A stretch of DNA of 64,000 nt from Homoserinimonas sedimenticola. Lineage in GTDB: Bacteria > Actinomycetota > Actinomycetes > Actinomycetales > Microbacteriaceae. The stretch covers positions 777,171 through 841,170 of the forward strand of contig NZ_JAPELL010000001.1 of NCBI RefSeq assembly GCF_026094475.1, written 5' to 3'. Positions within the stretch are counted from its first letter, which is position 1. Each line of letters begins with the position of its first letter. Below the pieces are notes generated by a model that saw nothing but the letters and a program-made list of their open reading frames with translations, ran no database searches and was not told the origin of the DNA. Shown piece after piece: positions 17,965 to 26,601 of this stretch. Both the position numbers and the translations under genes were made by a program.

Positions 17965-18873
17965 ATGGATCTTCAAGGAAACGTGGCCATCGTGACCGGC
18001 AGTGGCCGAGGACTCGGGCTCGCGTACGCCCAAGAACTCGCCCGTCGCGGCGCAAAGGTCGTCATCAACGATATCGACGCCGACACAGCACAGGCCGCCG
18101 TCGACAGCATCACCTCAGCGGGAGGCGAAGCAGCCGCCCTCGTCGGCGCCGTGGGCCCGACCGAGACGGCTGACGCCCTCGTCGCGAAGGCTGTGGACAC
18201 CTGGGGCCGCCTCGACATCCTCGTCACCAACGCCGGGGTTCTCCGCGACACGGTGCTCTGGAAGATGAGCGATGAGGACTTCGACCTCGTCATCAACGTG
18301 CACCTGCGCGGTACCTTCACCTGCGTGCGCGCCGCCGCGACGAAGATGCGCGAGCAGGGCGAGGGCGGTCGCATCATCACGATCGGCTCTCCCACCGGCC
18401 AGGTCGGCAACTTCGGCCAGACCAACTACGCCGCCGCCAAGGCTGGCATCGTCGGCATGACCCGCACGTGGGCTCTTGAGCTCGCCCGCGCTGGCATCAC
18501 CGTCAACACCGTCGTACCGGTCGCCGCGACCGCCATGACCGAGACCGTCCCCTTCTTCAAGCAGTTCGTCGACGCCATGGCCAATGGCGAGGAGATGCCG
18601 CCCTTCGCACGCCAGGAGCTGGGCTTCGGCACCCCCGAGGATGTCGCGGGCGTCATCGCCTTCCTCGCCTCTAAGGAAGCGGCGGATGTCACGGGCCAGG
18701 CCATCAGCGTCGGTGGCGACCGTCTCGCCCTCTACTCGCACCCCTCGATGATCGTCAAGGAGATCAAGGAGGGCGGCTGGAGCGCCGAGGACATCGCCGC
18801 GGCGTGGGGCGAGAAGTTCGCGCCGTCGCAGCAGCAGGTCGGCGAGAAGCTCCCCGAGCCGCCCGCCAACTGA
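17965..18873 (+). CDS. SDR-family oxidoreductase, 3-hydroxyacyl-CoA dehydrogenase-like
   Basis: 302 aa classical short-chain dehydrogenase: TGSGRGLG cofactor loop (about 11-18), NAG, catalytic YAAAK and a preceding serine in TIGSPTG. The C-terminal extension (SHPSMIVKEIKEGGWSAEDIAAAWGEKFA) resembles SDRs linked to multifunctional beta-oxidation enzymes and to MaoC partners. ATG at 17965 follows GAGGAGAGGG; the frame is open 11 codons further through the promoter. It is first in a three-gene operon with the amidohydrolase and MaoC genes. Confidence 0.9.
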   Translation: MDLQGNVAIVTGSGRGLGLAYAQELARRGAKVVINDIDADTAQAAVDSITSAGGEAAALVGAVGPTETADALVAKAVDTWGRLDILVTNAGVLRDTVLWKMSDEDFDLVINVHLRGTFTCVRAAATKMREQGEGGRIITIGSPTGQVGNFGQTNYAAAKAGIVGMTRTWALELARAGITVNTVVPVAATAMTETVPFFKQFVDAMANGEEMPPFARQELGFGTPEDVAGVIAFLASKEAADVTGQAISVGGDRLALYSHPSMIVKEIKEGGWSAEDIAAAWGEKFAPSQQQVGEKLPEPPAN

Positions 18874-18884
18874 GCGGAGCAGCC

Positions 18885-19766
18885 ATGACCACCCGCTACG
18901 AGAGCGCGATCGACGCCGACTCACTCGTCGCCGTCGACACTCACGTCCACATCGAGTCGGAGCACGGCTGCCATTCTCTCCCCGATGACCTGCGGGTCGC
19001 CGCGGCGAAGTACTTCGCCAACGGCGGGGAGTTCCCCGGTGCAGACGAGACGTCGGCGATGTACCGCGAGCGATCGATGGCTGCCGTCATCTTCACGGTC
19101 GATTCGCAGCGCAAGCTCGACCACAAGGGCATCAGCAACGACGCCATCATCGACGGAGCCATCCGGCACCCTGACGTGCTCATCCCCTTCGTGAGCATTG
19201 ATCCCGCCCGTGGCGAGGAGGGCGTCGCTGAGGCGCACCGGCTCGTGACGGAGCGCGGGGCGCGGGGCTTCAAGTTCCACCCCACAGTGCAGGACTTCGA
19301 TCCGAGCGACCGGAGCAACTGGGACCTCTTCGATGCCGTCGCCGAGCTGGGTGTTCCCGCGATCTTCCACACGGGCCAGACCGGCATCGGCGCGGGCACC
19401 CCGGGGGGCCACGGCTTTCGCCTCGGGCTTTCCAACCCGATGCTGCTGGATGGGGTCGCCGCGGCGTTCCCGAAGATGCAGATCGTGATGGCGCATCCGT
19501 CGGTCCCCTGGCAGGACGAGGCGATCTCGGTCGCGACCCACAAGTCCAACGTGTGGATCGATCTCTCCGGCTGGTCGCCCAAGTACTTCCCGCCGCAACT
19601 CGTGAAGCAGTTCAATTCGCGCCTGCAGGACCGCGTGCTCTTCGCATCCGACTACCCCATGATCCATCCGGATCGCTGGGTCGCAGACTTCGCCGAGCTC
19701 GAGGTGAAGGATGCTGTGCGCCCCAAGATCATGCGCGAGAACGCCATCCGGCTGCTCGGGCTCTGA
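18885..19766 (+). CDS. Amidohydrolase 2 family protein (ACMSD/TIM-barrel decarboxylase-like)
   Basis: 293 aa metal-dependent TIM barrel. The HxH metal site is DTHVHI (residues about 20-25); others are FKFHPTVQDF, FHTGQTGIG, MAHPSVPWQDE and FASDYPM, the C-terminal Asp of the amidohydrolase-2 set. Members decarboxylate or hydrolyse aromatic acids (ACMSD, gamma-resorcylate decarboxylase, 4-oxalomesaconate hydratase-like). The ATG at 18885 lies 11 bp after the SDR stop. Between an SDR and a MaoC hydratase, it suggests ring or side-chain breakdown of an aromatic or polyketide-like acid. Confidence 0.88.
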   Translation: MTTRYESAIDADSLVAVDTHVHIESEHGCHSLPDDLRVAAAKYFANGGEFPGADETSAMYRERSMAAVIFTVDSQRKLDHKGISNDAIIDGAIRHPDVLIPFVSIDPARGEEGVAEAHRLVTERGARGFKFHPTVQDFDPSDRSNWDLFDAVAELGVPAIFHTGQTGIGAGTPGGHGFRLGLSNPMLLDGVAAAFPKMQIVMAHPSVPWQDEAISVATHKSNVWIDLSGWSPKYFPPQLVKQFNSRLQDRVLFASDYPMIHPDRWVADFAELEVKDAVRPKIMRENAIRLLGL

Positions 19767-19809
19767 ACGCAACCGGCTCTGCCACCACAACAACCTCAGG
19801 AGATACACA

Positions 19810-20262
19810 ATGGCCACCACCACCACTCTCGCCGAGCTGAACGACCTCGTCGGCAAGGACCTCGGCACCAGCTCGTGGATCGAGATCACCCAGGAGCGCG
19901 TCAACACCTTCGCCGACGCGACGGACGACCAGCAGTGGATCCACGTCGACCCCGAGCGCGCCAAGGAGGGCCCATTCGGAGCACCCATCGCCCACGGCTT
20001 CCTCACGCTCTCGCTGACGATCCCGCTGTGGGGCGAACTCCTCGACGTGACGGATGCCACGACCAAGGTCAACTACGGCCTCAACAAGGTGCGCTTCCTC
20101 TCCCCCGTCAAGGTGGGCTCGCGAATTCGCCTGGCGGCGACGATCGCCTCGGTCGAGGAGGTCAAGGGCGGTCTGCAGATCACGGTCGACATGACAGTCG
20201 AGATCGAGGGCGCTGAGAAGCCTGCCGCTGCCGCGCAGGCGATCCACCGCTTCTACGCGTAA
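19810..20262 (+). CDS. MaoC-family dehydratase (R-specific enoyl-CoA hydratase-like)
   Basis: 150 aa single hotdog domain. The hydratase-2 motif is ATDDQQWIHVDPERAKEGPFGAPIAHGFLTLSL, with catalytic D and H in the D-x4-H arrangement. It hydrates trans-2-enoyl-CoA to the R-3-hydroxy form. A clear CAGGAGA precedes the ATG. As the last gene of the SDR operon it could pair with the SDR in an R-specific hydration/oxidation sequence. A strong terminator follows 13 bp after the stop. Confidence 0.9.
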   Translation: MATTTTLAELNDLVGKDLGTSSWIEITQERVNTFADATDDQQWIHVDPERAKEGPFGAPIAHGFLTLSLTIPLWGELLDVTDATTKVNYGLNKVRFLSPVKVGSRIRLAATIASVEEVKGGLQITVDMTVEIEGAEKPAAAAQAIHRFYA

Positions 20263-20274
20263 GCACCGCCTGCC

Positions 20275-20302
20275 AACGGGCCGCCCTGATGGGCGGCCCG
20301 TT
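20275..20302 (+). terminator. Terminator of the SDR-amidohydrolase-MaoC operon
   Basis: Perfect 12-bp stem AACGGGCCGCCC / GGGCGGCCCGTT with tetraloop TGAT, followed by TGTCGTTTC. Confidence 0.9.
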
Positions 20303-20314
20303 GTCGTTTCCCAC

Positions 20315-20372
20315 CGAGTTGCCCACTTTTGCGGCACTCCGCCGCACAGGAACCACAAAAGTGGGCAACTCG
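20315..20372. repeat. Palindromic REP-like element, copy 2
   Basis: Perfect 17-bp arms CGAGTTGCCCACTTTTG (20315-20331) and its complement (20356-20372) around a 24-base spacer, just after the operon terminator. The arms share GAGTTGCCCACTT with the element at 7623-7684. No other complete copy was seen in the window. Confidence 0.7.
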
Positions 20373-20449
20373 AGATGGGGACGGGCGCATCCCGCACGCC
20401 GACCCGATGTCGCCGAATGCCGCGCGGCGGGCTTCAGCGTGACGAAGTG

Positions 20450-21418
20450 CTACCCGGCGGCCCGACGCCGCTGGCAGTGCGCGCAGAAGTGGGAGCCCCG
20501 GTTCATGAACTGCTCGCGCACGATCTGCCGCGAGCAGCGCGGACACGGTTTGCCCTGCTGCCCGTAGGCGTTGAGCGAGTGGGCGAAGAAGCCTGACTCG
20601 CCATTGACGTTGAGGTACTGCGTGTCGAAGCTCGTCCCGCCCTCCGCGAGAGCCTTCGTGAGCACATGCCGCACCTCCTGCAGCAGCCGCTTCGCGCGCG
20701 GGCGACTGAGAGCATCCGTCGGCTCGTCGTAGTGGATGCGCGCGGCCCAGAGTGCCTCGTCGGCGTAGATGTTGCCGATGCCGCTGATGAGCGTCTGGTC
20801 GAGCAGGGCCCTCTTGATGCCGGTGCGGCGCGCCGCGAGACGGGTGAGGAAGCGCCGCTCGTCGAAGTGCTCGTCGAGCGGGTCGCGGGCGATGTGTGAA
20901 ACCTGGCTCGGCACGTGCCCCCCGAGCCCGTCGGCGGGCGCGACGAGGCGGTCGACCGCCATCGACCCGAAGATGCGCTGATCGACGAAGTTGAGCCGCA
21001 GGGGCCCGTGGGTGGGGTGTGACACATCGAGACGGATGCGCGTGAGCCGGTCATCCGTCGCCCGGTCACGCAGCAGCACCTGGCCGCTCATGCCGAGATG
21101 CACCATCAGCACCTCGGAGTCGCCTTCGCTCGCGTCGAATGGTCGCGTACCGGCCGCCGGCACGACCATTTCGCGCGACTCGGGCGCGGGCGCGGCGGCA
21201 GGCGAGGCGGCGGGCGCGAGTGGGATCCAGAGAAACTTGCCGCGACGCTCAGGGGTCAGCATCACGCGGTCCTCGAGCCGCTCCACGAAATCCTCGGCCG
21301 GGCCCTCATGGCGGCGCAGAGAGCGCTCGTCGAACACTGTGACACTTTCGATGCGTGCATCAGTGGCCGCCGGCGCGAGGCCCGCGCGCACGACCTCGAC
21401 CTCGGGTAGCTCAGGCAC
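20450..21418 (-). CDS. mutM: Formamidopyrimidine-DNA glycosylase MutM
   Basis: 322 aa base-excision enzyme for 8-oxoguanine and Fapy lesions. N-terminal PELPEV with catalytic P2 and E3, K61 in RRGKFLW, the helix-two-turn-helix region near ISGIGNIYADEALW, and a C4 zinc finger CPRC...HFCAHC at the C-terminus. It is somewhat long: residues 68-100 are an Ala/Pro-rich insert in the N-terminal beta sandwich. GTG start at 21418, 9 bp after the rnc stop; part of the yceD-rpmF-rnc-mutM operon. Confidence 0.96.
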   Translation of the reverse strand: MPELPEVEVVRAGLAPAATDARIESVTVFDERSLRRHEGPAEDFVERLEDRVMLTPERRGKFLWIPLAPAASPAAAPAPESREMVVPAAGTRPFDASEGDSEVLMVHLGMSGQVLLRDRATDDRLTRIRLDVSHPTHGPLRLNFVDQRIFGSMAVDRLVAPADGLGGHVPSQVSHIARDPLDEHFDERRFLTRLAARRTGIKRALLDQTLISGIGNIYADEALWAARIHYDEPTDALSRPRAKRLLQEVRHVLTKALAEGGTSFDTQYLNVNGESGFFAHSLNAYGQQGKPCPRCSRQIVREQFMNRGSHFCAHCQRRRAAG

Positions 21419-21427
21419 GACGGATGC

Positions 21428-22156
21428 TCAGCCAGCGCTCTGCTGCAGCAGAGTCCATGCCTGCAGCGCGGCCGCCATCTCGGCATGCTTCTTGCTGCTG
21501 CCCTCGCCGGAGGCGACATCCTCGCCGTCCAGCACGACGGTGGCATGGAACCGCTTCAGGTGGTCCGGCCCGCTGTCCGCAATGCGGTAGGCGGGCGCCC
21601 CGCGGCCCAGGCGGGCGGCGAGTTCCTGCAGGCTCGTCTTCGGGTCCATTGCAGCGCCGAAGCGGTCCGGATCCGCGAGGAGGGGCTCGATGAGCCTCAG
21701 CACGAGCGCAGTGGCCTCATCGTGCCCCGCGCTCAAGTAGGCGGCACCGATGAGAGCCTCGACCGTGTCGGCGAGGATCGACGACTTGTCTCGGCCTCCC
21801 GTGAGCTCCTCGCCCCTACCGAGACGCAGGTAGTCACCCAGCTCGAGCCCACGCGCGATCTCTGCAAGCGCCGCGCTGCTGACGAGGCTCGACCGGCGCT
21901 TCGCGAGCTCGCCCTCGTCCCGCTCCGGGTGAGAGGTGTAGAGCATGACCGTGACGGCCTGCCCGAGGATCGAGTCGCCGAGGAACTCAAGACGCTCATT
22001 GTGGGCGATGCCACCATGCTCGTAGGCGTAGGAGCGATGCGTGAGTGCAAGCTCGAGTAGCTCGGGATCGAGCTCTACCGCGAGAGAGAGCGCGAGGTCG
22101 GCGGCATCACGGGGACCCGCTGCCGCGGCCCCCCGCCGCGAATCAGCGGAGTCCAT
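21428..22156 (-). CDS. rnc: Ribonuclease III
   Basis: 242 aa double-stranded RNA endonuclease. Signature ERLEFLGDS (54-62), second acidic cluster D130/E133 in ADTVEALIGA, and a C-terminal dsRNA-binding domain (DPKTSLQELAARLGRGAPAY to KKHAEMAAALQAW). Processes rRNA precursors and structured mRNA. It begins 19 bp after the rpmF stop and precedes mutM by 9 bp, the conserved actinobacterial order. Confidence 0.97.
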   Translation of the reverse strand: MDSADSRRGAAAAGPRDAADLALSLAVELDPELLELALTHRSYAYEHGGIAHNERLEFLGDSILGQAVTVMLYTSHPERDEGELAKRRSSLVSSAALAEIARGLELGDYLRLGRGEELTGGRDKSSILADTVEALIGAAYLSAGHDEATALVLRLIEPLLADPDRFGAAMDPKTSLQELAARLGRGAPAYRIADSGPDHLKRFHATVVLDGEDVASGEGSSKKHAEMAAALQAWTLLQQSAG

Positions 22157-22175
22157 GGATGCTGGACCCCGTCGA

Positions 22176-22379
22176 TCAGACGTCGGCGACCTTGCGGCCC
22201 TTGTACTCCATGTAGAGTGCGGTGCCGGCGGAGTCCTCGACGACCTTGGCGCGGTGCGGCAGGCTGTAGACGACCTTGCCGCCCTCGATCGTCTTCACGA
22301 GTGCGGGCGCGGTGGCCTTCCACTGCGCGCGACGGGCACGCGTGCTCGCACGGGACATCTTCCGCTTGGGTACTGCCAT
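22176..22379 (-). CDS. rpmF: 50S ribosomal protein L32
   Basis: 67 aa, beginning [22 protein letters not shown], the invariant L32 start. It lacks the CxxC pairs of zinc-binding L32 forms, so it is a C-minus type. The gap to yceD is 2 bp; both genes are cotranscribed, as in most bacteria. Confidence 0.97.
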   Translation of the reverse strand: MAVPKRKMSRASTRARRAQWKATAPALVKTIEGGKVVYSLPHRAKVVEDSAGTALYMEYKGRKVADV

Positions 22380-22381
22380 GG

Positions 22382-22966
22382 CTATCTCTTCTCTCTATCG
22401 GCACCGTCATTCGAACGGTCGCCGAGGGCGTCATCGGTGGGAGCCTCGGTCAGGCCTTCGAGCCCGGCAAGCTTCGCCCAGCGAGGATCGATGGGTTCTT
22501 CATGCTCGTGACCCGGGTTGTCGAGTAGCCGCACCCCGCACTGGGGGCACAGGCCGAGGCAATCCTCTCGACATACCGGCTGGAACGGCAGTGACAACAC
22601 CACCGCATCCCTGATCACCGGTTCAAGATCCACGTGATCATCTTGAACCTGATACTCAAAAGCTTCGTCCTTATCGTAGGCGAAAACCTCCTGGATTTCG
22701 ACTTCGACCGGTTGCGTCACCTCCGTGAGGCATCGCACGCATTCCCCGGATGCCACGGCGTCGACGTCTGCCGTGACGAGAATGCCGTCGTGGAGCGACT
22801 CGAGGCGCACGTCGAGCTGCATCTCAGTGTCGGGGGCGATGCCGATGACGGCGTTGCCCATGCGCTCTTGGACGGTGACGTCGATCTCGAGTTCGCGCAT
22901 CTCGCCCGGTCGGCGCGCAAGGTCGACCACGTTGATCATGAAGGGGGAACGGTTGTGTTGAGCCAC
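22382..22966 (-). CDS. YceD/DUF177 family protein
   Basis: 194 aa, the conserved partner encoded before rpmF, implicated in 23S rRNA accumulation/large subunit assembly in plants and bacteria. Four-plus-two cysteines suggest metal binding: C76xxC79 and C132, C136, C140, C143 ([12 protein letters not shown]). The GTG at 22966 has TACACT six bases upstream, a leaderless arrangement that makes this the first gene of the yceD-rpmF-rnc-mutM operon. Confidence 0.92.
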   Translation of the reverse strand: MAQHNRSPFMINVVDLARRPGEMRELEIDVTVQERMGNAVIGIAPDTEMQLDVRLESLHDGILVTADVDAVASGECVRCLTEVTQPVEVEIQEVFAYDKDEAFEYQVQDDHVDLEPVIRDAVVLSLPFQPVCREDCLGLCPQCGVRLLDNPGHEHEEPIDPRWAKLAGLEGLTEAPTDDALGDRSNDGADREKR

Positions 22967-22972
22967 CCGAAG

Positions 22973-22978
22973 AGTGTA
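22973..22978 (-). promoter_or_regulatory. Leaderless-type -10 (TACACT) of the yceD-rpmF-rnc-mutM operon
   Basis: TACACT, CTTCGG, GTG at 22966. Spacing six, no Shine-Dalgarno. Confidence 0.55.
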
Positions 22979-23000
22979 GCCGCGCGGGCTGGGCGGGGCC

Positions 23001-24329
23001 TCAGCCCTGCCCGACGGCCGTCAGCGCCTCGTCATAGATCGCGAGGGCGCGGGCGACTTCGGCGGGGGTCACGACACACGGTGGAACGACATGGATGCGG
23101 TTCTCGACCGTGATGCTCAGTAGGCGCAGGTCGCTAAGCCGCTTCTTGAGGTCGGCCATGACGCTCGCGCCGACGGGTTCCCGTGTGCCGCGATCTCGCA
23201 CGAGCTCGAGCGCCCAGAAGACGCCGCGACCCCGCACCTCCCCGATCATGGGGTGGGCATCCGCGAGGGCCTGAAGCCCGGGCCCCAGGTGCTCCTGCCC
23301 GATCTCGCGGGCGTGGTCCACGATCTTCTCCGAGCGCATCGCGTCGATCGTGGCGACGATCGATGCCATCGCGAGCGGATGCCCCGAATATGTGAGGCCG
23401 CCGGGGAACACTCGCTCGGTGAATACGGAGGCGATGGCCTCGGTCATGATGACCCCGCCCGCGGGCACGTAACCAGAGTTGGAACCCTTGGCGAAGGTGA
23501 CGAGATCCGGCGTGACGGAGTCGCGCCCGTCGCCGAAGTCGCCGCGGAACGCCAGCCATTCGCCTGTGCGCCCGAAACCGCACATGACCTCGTCGAGGAT
23601 GAGCGCGATGCCATGCTTCTCGGTCAGGGCACGAACTCCCCTGAGGTAGCCGGGCGGCGGCACGAGCACGCCGGCGCCGCCAGGAACCGTCTCGACGAGC
23701 ACTGCCGCGATCGTGCCAGGCCCCTCGCTCTCGATGACACGTTCGAGGTGCCGCAGCGCCCGCTCCGACTCCTCCTCGGGGCTCGACGCCCAGAAGTCGC
23801 TGCGATAGAGGAAGGGCCCGAAGAAGTGGACATGGCCGTGCGCGTACTCGTTGGGGATCCGCCGCCAGTCCCCCGTTGCGGCGATCGCCGCCCCCGTGTT
23901 GCCGTGATACGAGCGGTAGCTCGAGAGAATCTTGTCGCGCCCTGTCGAGAGGCGGGCGAGCCGGATCGCGTTCTCCACCGCATCCGCCCCCGCGTTCGTG
24001 AAGAACACCTTGCTGAACGCGCGACCCGCGACATCGAGGATGCGACGTGCCGCCTCACCCCGCGAGAGCGTCGCGTGCTGCGGCGCAAGCGTCGCGAGTG
24101 TCTCGGCCTGCCGCGCGATGGCCTCGATGACGGCCGGATGCTGGTGGCCGATATTGGTGTTGACGAGCTGACTGGAGAAGTCGAGGTAGCGGGTGCCCTC
24201 GTAGTCCCACACGGTGCTGCCCTGCCCTCCCGCGATGGGGAGCGGGGAGAGGGCCCCCTGCGCACTCCAGGAGTGGAAGACGTGGGCGCGGTCGAGGTCG
24301 ACGACGCGCGCGTTCAGGTCGGAACTCAT
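23001..24329 (-). CDS. Class III (PLP-dependent) aminotransferase
   Basis: 442 aa fold-type I aminotransferase. GAxxVE region TNAGADAVENAIRLAR (near 111-126), YHGNTGAA, acidic D246 in LILDEVMCGFGRTG, and the PLP lysine K281 in TFAKGSNSGYVPAGG. The N-terminus HVFHSWSAQGALSPLPIAGGQG matches the omega-amino-acid / beta-alanine-pyruvate-like group. Substrate not readable; the neighbours do not point to one. ATG at 24329 has TAGCGT six bases upstream. Confidence 0.9.
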   Translation of the reverse strand: MSSDLNARVVDLDRAHVFHSWSAQGALSPLPIAGGQGSTVWDYEGTRYLDFSSQLVNTNIGHQHPAVIEAIARQAETLATLAPQHATLSRGEAARRILDVAGRAFSKVFFTNAGADAVENAIRLARLSTGRDKILSSYRSYHGNTGAAIAATGDWRRIPNEYAHGHVHFFGPFLYRSDFWASSPEEESERALRHLERVIESEGPGTIAAVLVETVPGGAGVLVPPPGYLRGVRALTEKHGIALILDEVMCGFGRTGEWLAFRGDFGDGRDSVTPDLVTFAKGSNSGYVPAGGVIMTEAIASVFTERVFPGGLTYSGHPLAMASIVATIDAMRSEKIVDHAREIGQEHLGPGLQALADAHPMIGEVRGRGVFWALELVRDRGTREPVGASVMADLKKRLSDLRLLSITVENRIHVVPPCVVTPAEVARALAIYDEALTAVGQG

Positions 24330-24335
24330 GCCGCC

Positions 24336-24341
24336 ACGCTA
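24336..24341 (-). promoter_or_regulatory. Leaderless-type -10 (TAGCGT) of the aminotransferase gene
   Basis: TAGCGT, GGCGGC, ATG at 24329. Confidence 0.5.
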
Positions 24342-24381
24342 TCGGCCCGGCGGCGCGCGCCGGTTTCGCCCGGCCGCAGGC

Positions 24382-26601
24382 TCACGAGATCGCGTTCACG
24401 AGCCGCTCGAGGAGGGTGCGCGGCCAGAGCATCGCCGCGAGCCGGCTGCGGGCCGGAGAGGCGCCGTGGAGACGGCGCAGCACCGCGCGAACCGAGCTCG
24501 TGACATCCGCGGCACCGCTGCCTGCCGGGCGGTATGCCTCTCCCTCGACCGCGCCGAGTACGGCGTCAAGATCGTGGTCTGGTGCGTTCATGGCGGCCGC
24601 AATCGCGGCGGCGTTGGACCGCGGTGTTGCTGTGGCCGACACGGGGATCTCGAGATCGCGCGCCGTCTCCATGAGTTCACGCCAGGCGAGCTCGGAACCC
24701 GCGCGGCCGCGGCGCACCAGACCGAGGCGGCGGCGGCGAAGGACCTCTCGCACGAGGGCGGGCAGGAGGGCCAGCGCGAGAAGGCCGAGAAGCACGAACA
24801 CGGGAAGAGGCACGCCGGCCTCGTCATCATCACCCAGGACGTCGACAGCGCCCACGTCACCGCGCTCGGGCGCCTGGGTGCTCGGGCTCGCGCTCGGCAG
24901 TGGGGTGGGGGTGTCGGGCAGGAGGGGCGTCTCGGCGCCGAGCTCGTCGAGCGCGCCGGATTCCGCATAGTCGGCGGGCTCGCCCCGCTGCGTCGTCGGC
25001 TCGAAAGGTATCCAGCCGACACCCTCGAAGTAGAGCTCGGGCCACGCGTGCAGGTCGTCGGATGTCACGCGCCAGCGCTGCTCGTCGCCCCCCGTGTCGA
25101 CCTCCTCTCCGGGCAGGAAGCCGAGCCCGATCCTGGAGGGGATCCCCAGCGTCCGCGCCATGAGCGCCATCGCGGAGGCGAACTGCACGCAGTAGCCGCT
25201 CTTCACGTCGAGGAAGGCCGCCACGGCTCCCGCACTCGTGTCGTCGTAGCCGTCGCGCTCGGGCGCGATCTCGGAGTACTCGAATGGCCCGGAACGCAGG
25301 TATTCCTGCAGGGCGAGTGCGCGCTCGTAGCTTGTCGCGCTGCCCGCCGTGACTGATGCCGCGGTCTCCGCGATCACGGAGGGCCACGCCGTGTCGGCCG
25401 CCGCGAGGGGTGCGAGGTCCTCGGGCACGATGGTTCCGGCCGCCTGCAGCTGCTGGGGAGTGGGGGTGAGAACGAGCGACGTCGCGACAAAATCGGTCCC
25501 TCGCACGCTGCGCCGGTCGAGGCGGAGGGCCGTGAGTTGCGGGTCCCACTCGGCGTCCTGCTCAAGGCCCTCCACGCCGAGCGCCGGGTATGGAAGGGGC
25601 ACCCAGGCTCCGCCGAGGGAGCTCACCTCGACGGCGGTCACCTCCGTCTCGCGCAGGACGGCGTCGCTGAGCCCGCGCGGGGCGGGTGCCACTTCGGGTA
25701 GGGAGTCCGGGTCGGGAACGGGATCGCCCTCCCAGCCTTCCTCGGTGAAGCGATCGACGGAGGTCAGCCGCAGGTAGTGTCCCGCCCCCGACTCGGTCGT
25801 GTAGTGGAGCGCCGTGATGGTCTCCTCACGGCGCAGGTCCTCCCCCAGCGTCACGACGGGGTTGACGCCCGATCGGATGGACCCCGTCGTCGCGGAGCCC
25901 CCGCCGCTTGCCGAGGGCGTGGGGGCGATCATGGTGGCGACGATGGCGGCGGCGACTCCCCCACCGACGACCCCGACGACATCCCAGGCGCGTCGTCCCC
26001 GCGAGGGCCGCTGTGCGACCAGCACAAGGAGCCAGGCGACGATCGCGAGCGCGATCCAGAAGTAGTCGTCAATCGGGACGATCGCGGCGGGTGCGAGGGC
26101 GGCGGGGATGAGGAGGCAGCCGGTCAGCGCCGGGGTGCGCAGGGTTGCCGCCCAGAGATCACAGAGCACAGCGAGGAAGCCTGCCCCCGCTGTGAAGAGC
26201 AGGATGACGCCGGGGTCGGCGATGGCCGGCGCCGGTTGGGCCGCAAGGGAGGCGAGACCCTGCCCCGCCACCTGGGCGAGCGCCTCGAGCGTGGCCGGGG
26301 TGGGCAGACCGAACAATGTCGTCTGCGGAGCCGAGCCTAGCGAGACGACGACCACGGCGGTCAGTGCCGCCGCGAGGGTGGGAATGGATGCCCGGAGCCC
26401 GCGTCTAACCTCGGGCACGAGCGCGCGTGCTCCCGCCGCGGCGCCAAGCACCAGGGTCGAGGTCAGTGCGATCGCGAACCACCAGTCGTTCTGCTGCAGC
26501 ACCTCGCGATAGCTCGCGAACGCGAGCGGGATTGCGAGTGCGAGCGCCGCGGAGCTGCGCCAGGGCGGAGCCACGGGGGGTTGCGGACGAGCGTCCCTCA
26601 T
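24382..26601 (-). CDS. Membrane transglutaminase-like protein (TgpA family, DUF3488)
   Basis: 739 aa. Five to six N-terminal membrane segments (about 17-230), an extracytoplasmic region, then a transglutaminase core with C471 (SGYCVQFASAMALMARTLGIPSR) and H518 (DDLHAWPELYFEGVGW), a further membrane helix (VPLPVFVLLGLLALALLPALV) and a cytoplasmic DUF4129-like tail. ATG at 26601 overlaps the DUF58 stop as ATGA. With MoxR and DUF58 it forms a conserved three-gene module thought to remodel envelope proteins; the real substrate is unknown. Confidence 0.92.
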   Translation of the reverse strand: MRDARPQPPVAPPWRSSAALALAIPLAFASYREVLQQNDWWFAIALTSTLVLGAAAGARALVPEVRRGLRASIPTLAAALTAVVVVSLGSAPQTTLFGLPTPATLEALAQVAGQGLASLAAQPAPAIADPGVILLFTAGAGFLAVLCDLWAATLRTPALTGCLLIPAALAPAAIVPIDDYFWIALAIVAWLLVLVAQRPSRGRRAWDVVGVVGGGVAAAIVATMIAPTPSASGGGSATTGSIRSGVNPVVTLGEDLRREETITALHYTTESGAGHYLRLTSVDRFTEEGWEGDPVPDPDSLPEVAPAPRGLSDAVLRETEVTAVEVSSLGGAWVPLPYPALGVEGLEQDAEWDPQLTALRLDRRSVRGTDFVATSLVLTPTPQQLQAAGTIVPEDLAPLAAADTAWPSVIAETAASVTAGSATSYERALALQEYLRSGPFEYSEIAPERDGYDDTSAGAVAAFLDVKSGYCVQFASAMALMARTLGIPSRIGLGFLPGEEVDTGGDEQRWRVTSDDLHAWPELYFEGVGWIPFEPTTQRGEPADYAESGALDELGAETPLLPDTPTPLPSASPSTQAPERGDVGAVDVLGDDDEAGVPLPVFVLLGLLALALLPALVREVLRRRRLGLVRRGRAGSELAWRELMETARDLEIPVSATATPRSNAAAIAAAMNAPDHDLDAVLGAVEGEAYRPAGSGAADVTSSVRAVLRRLHGASPARSRLAAMLWPRTLLERLVNAIS

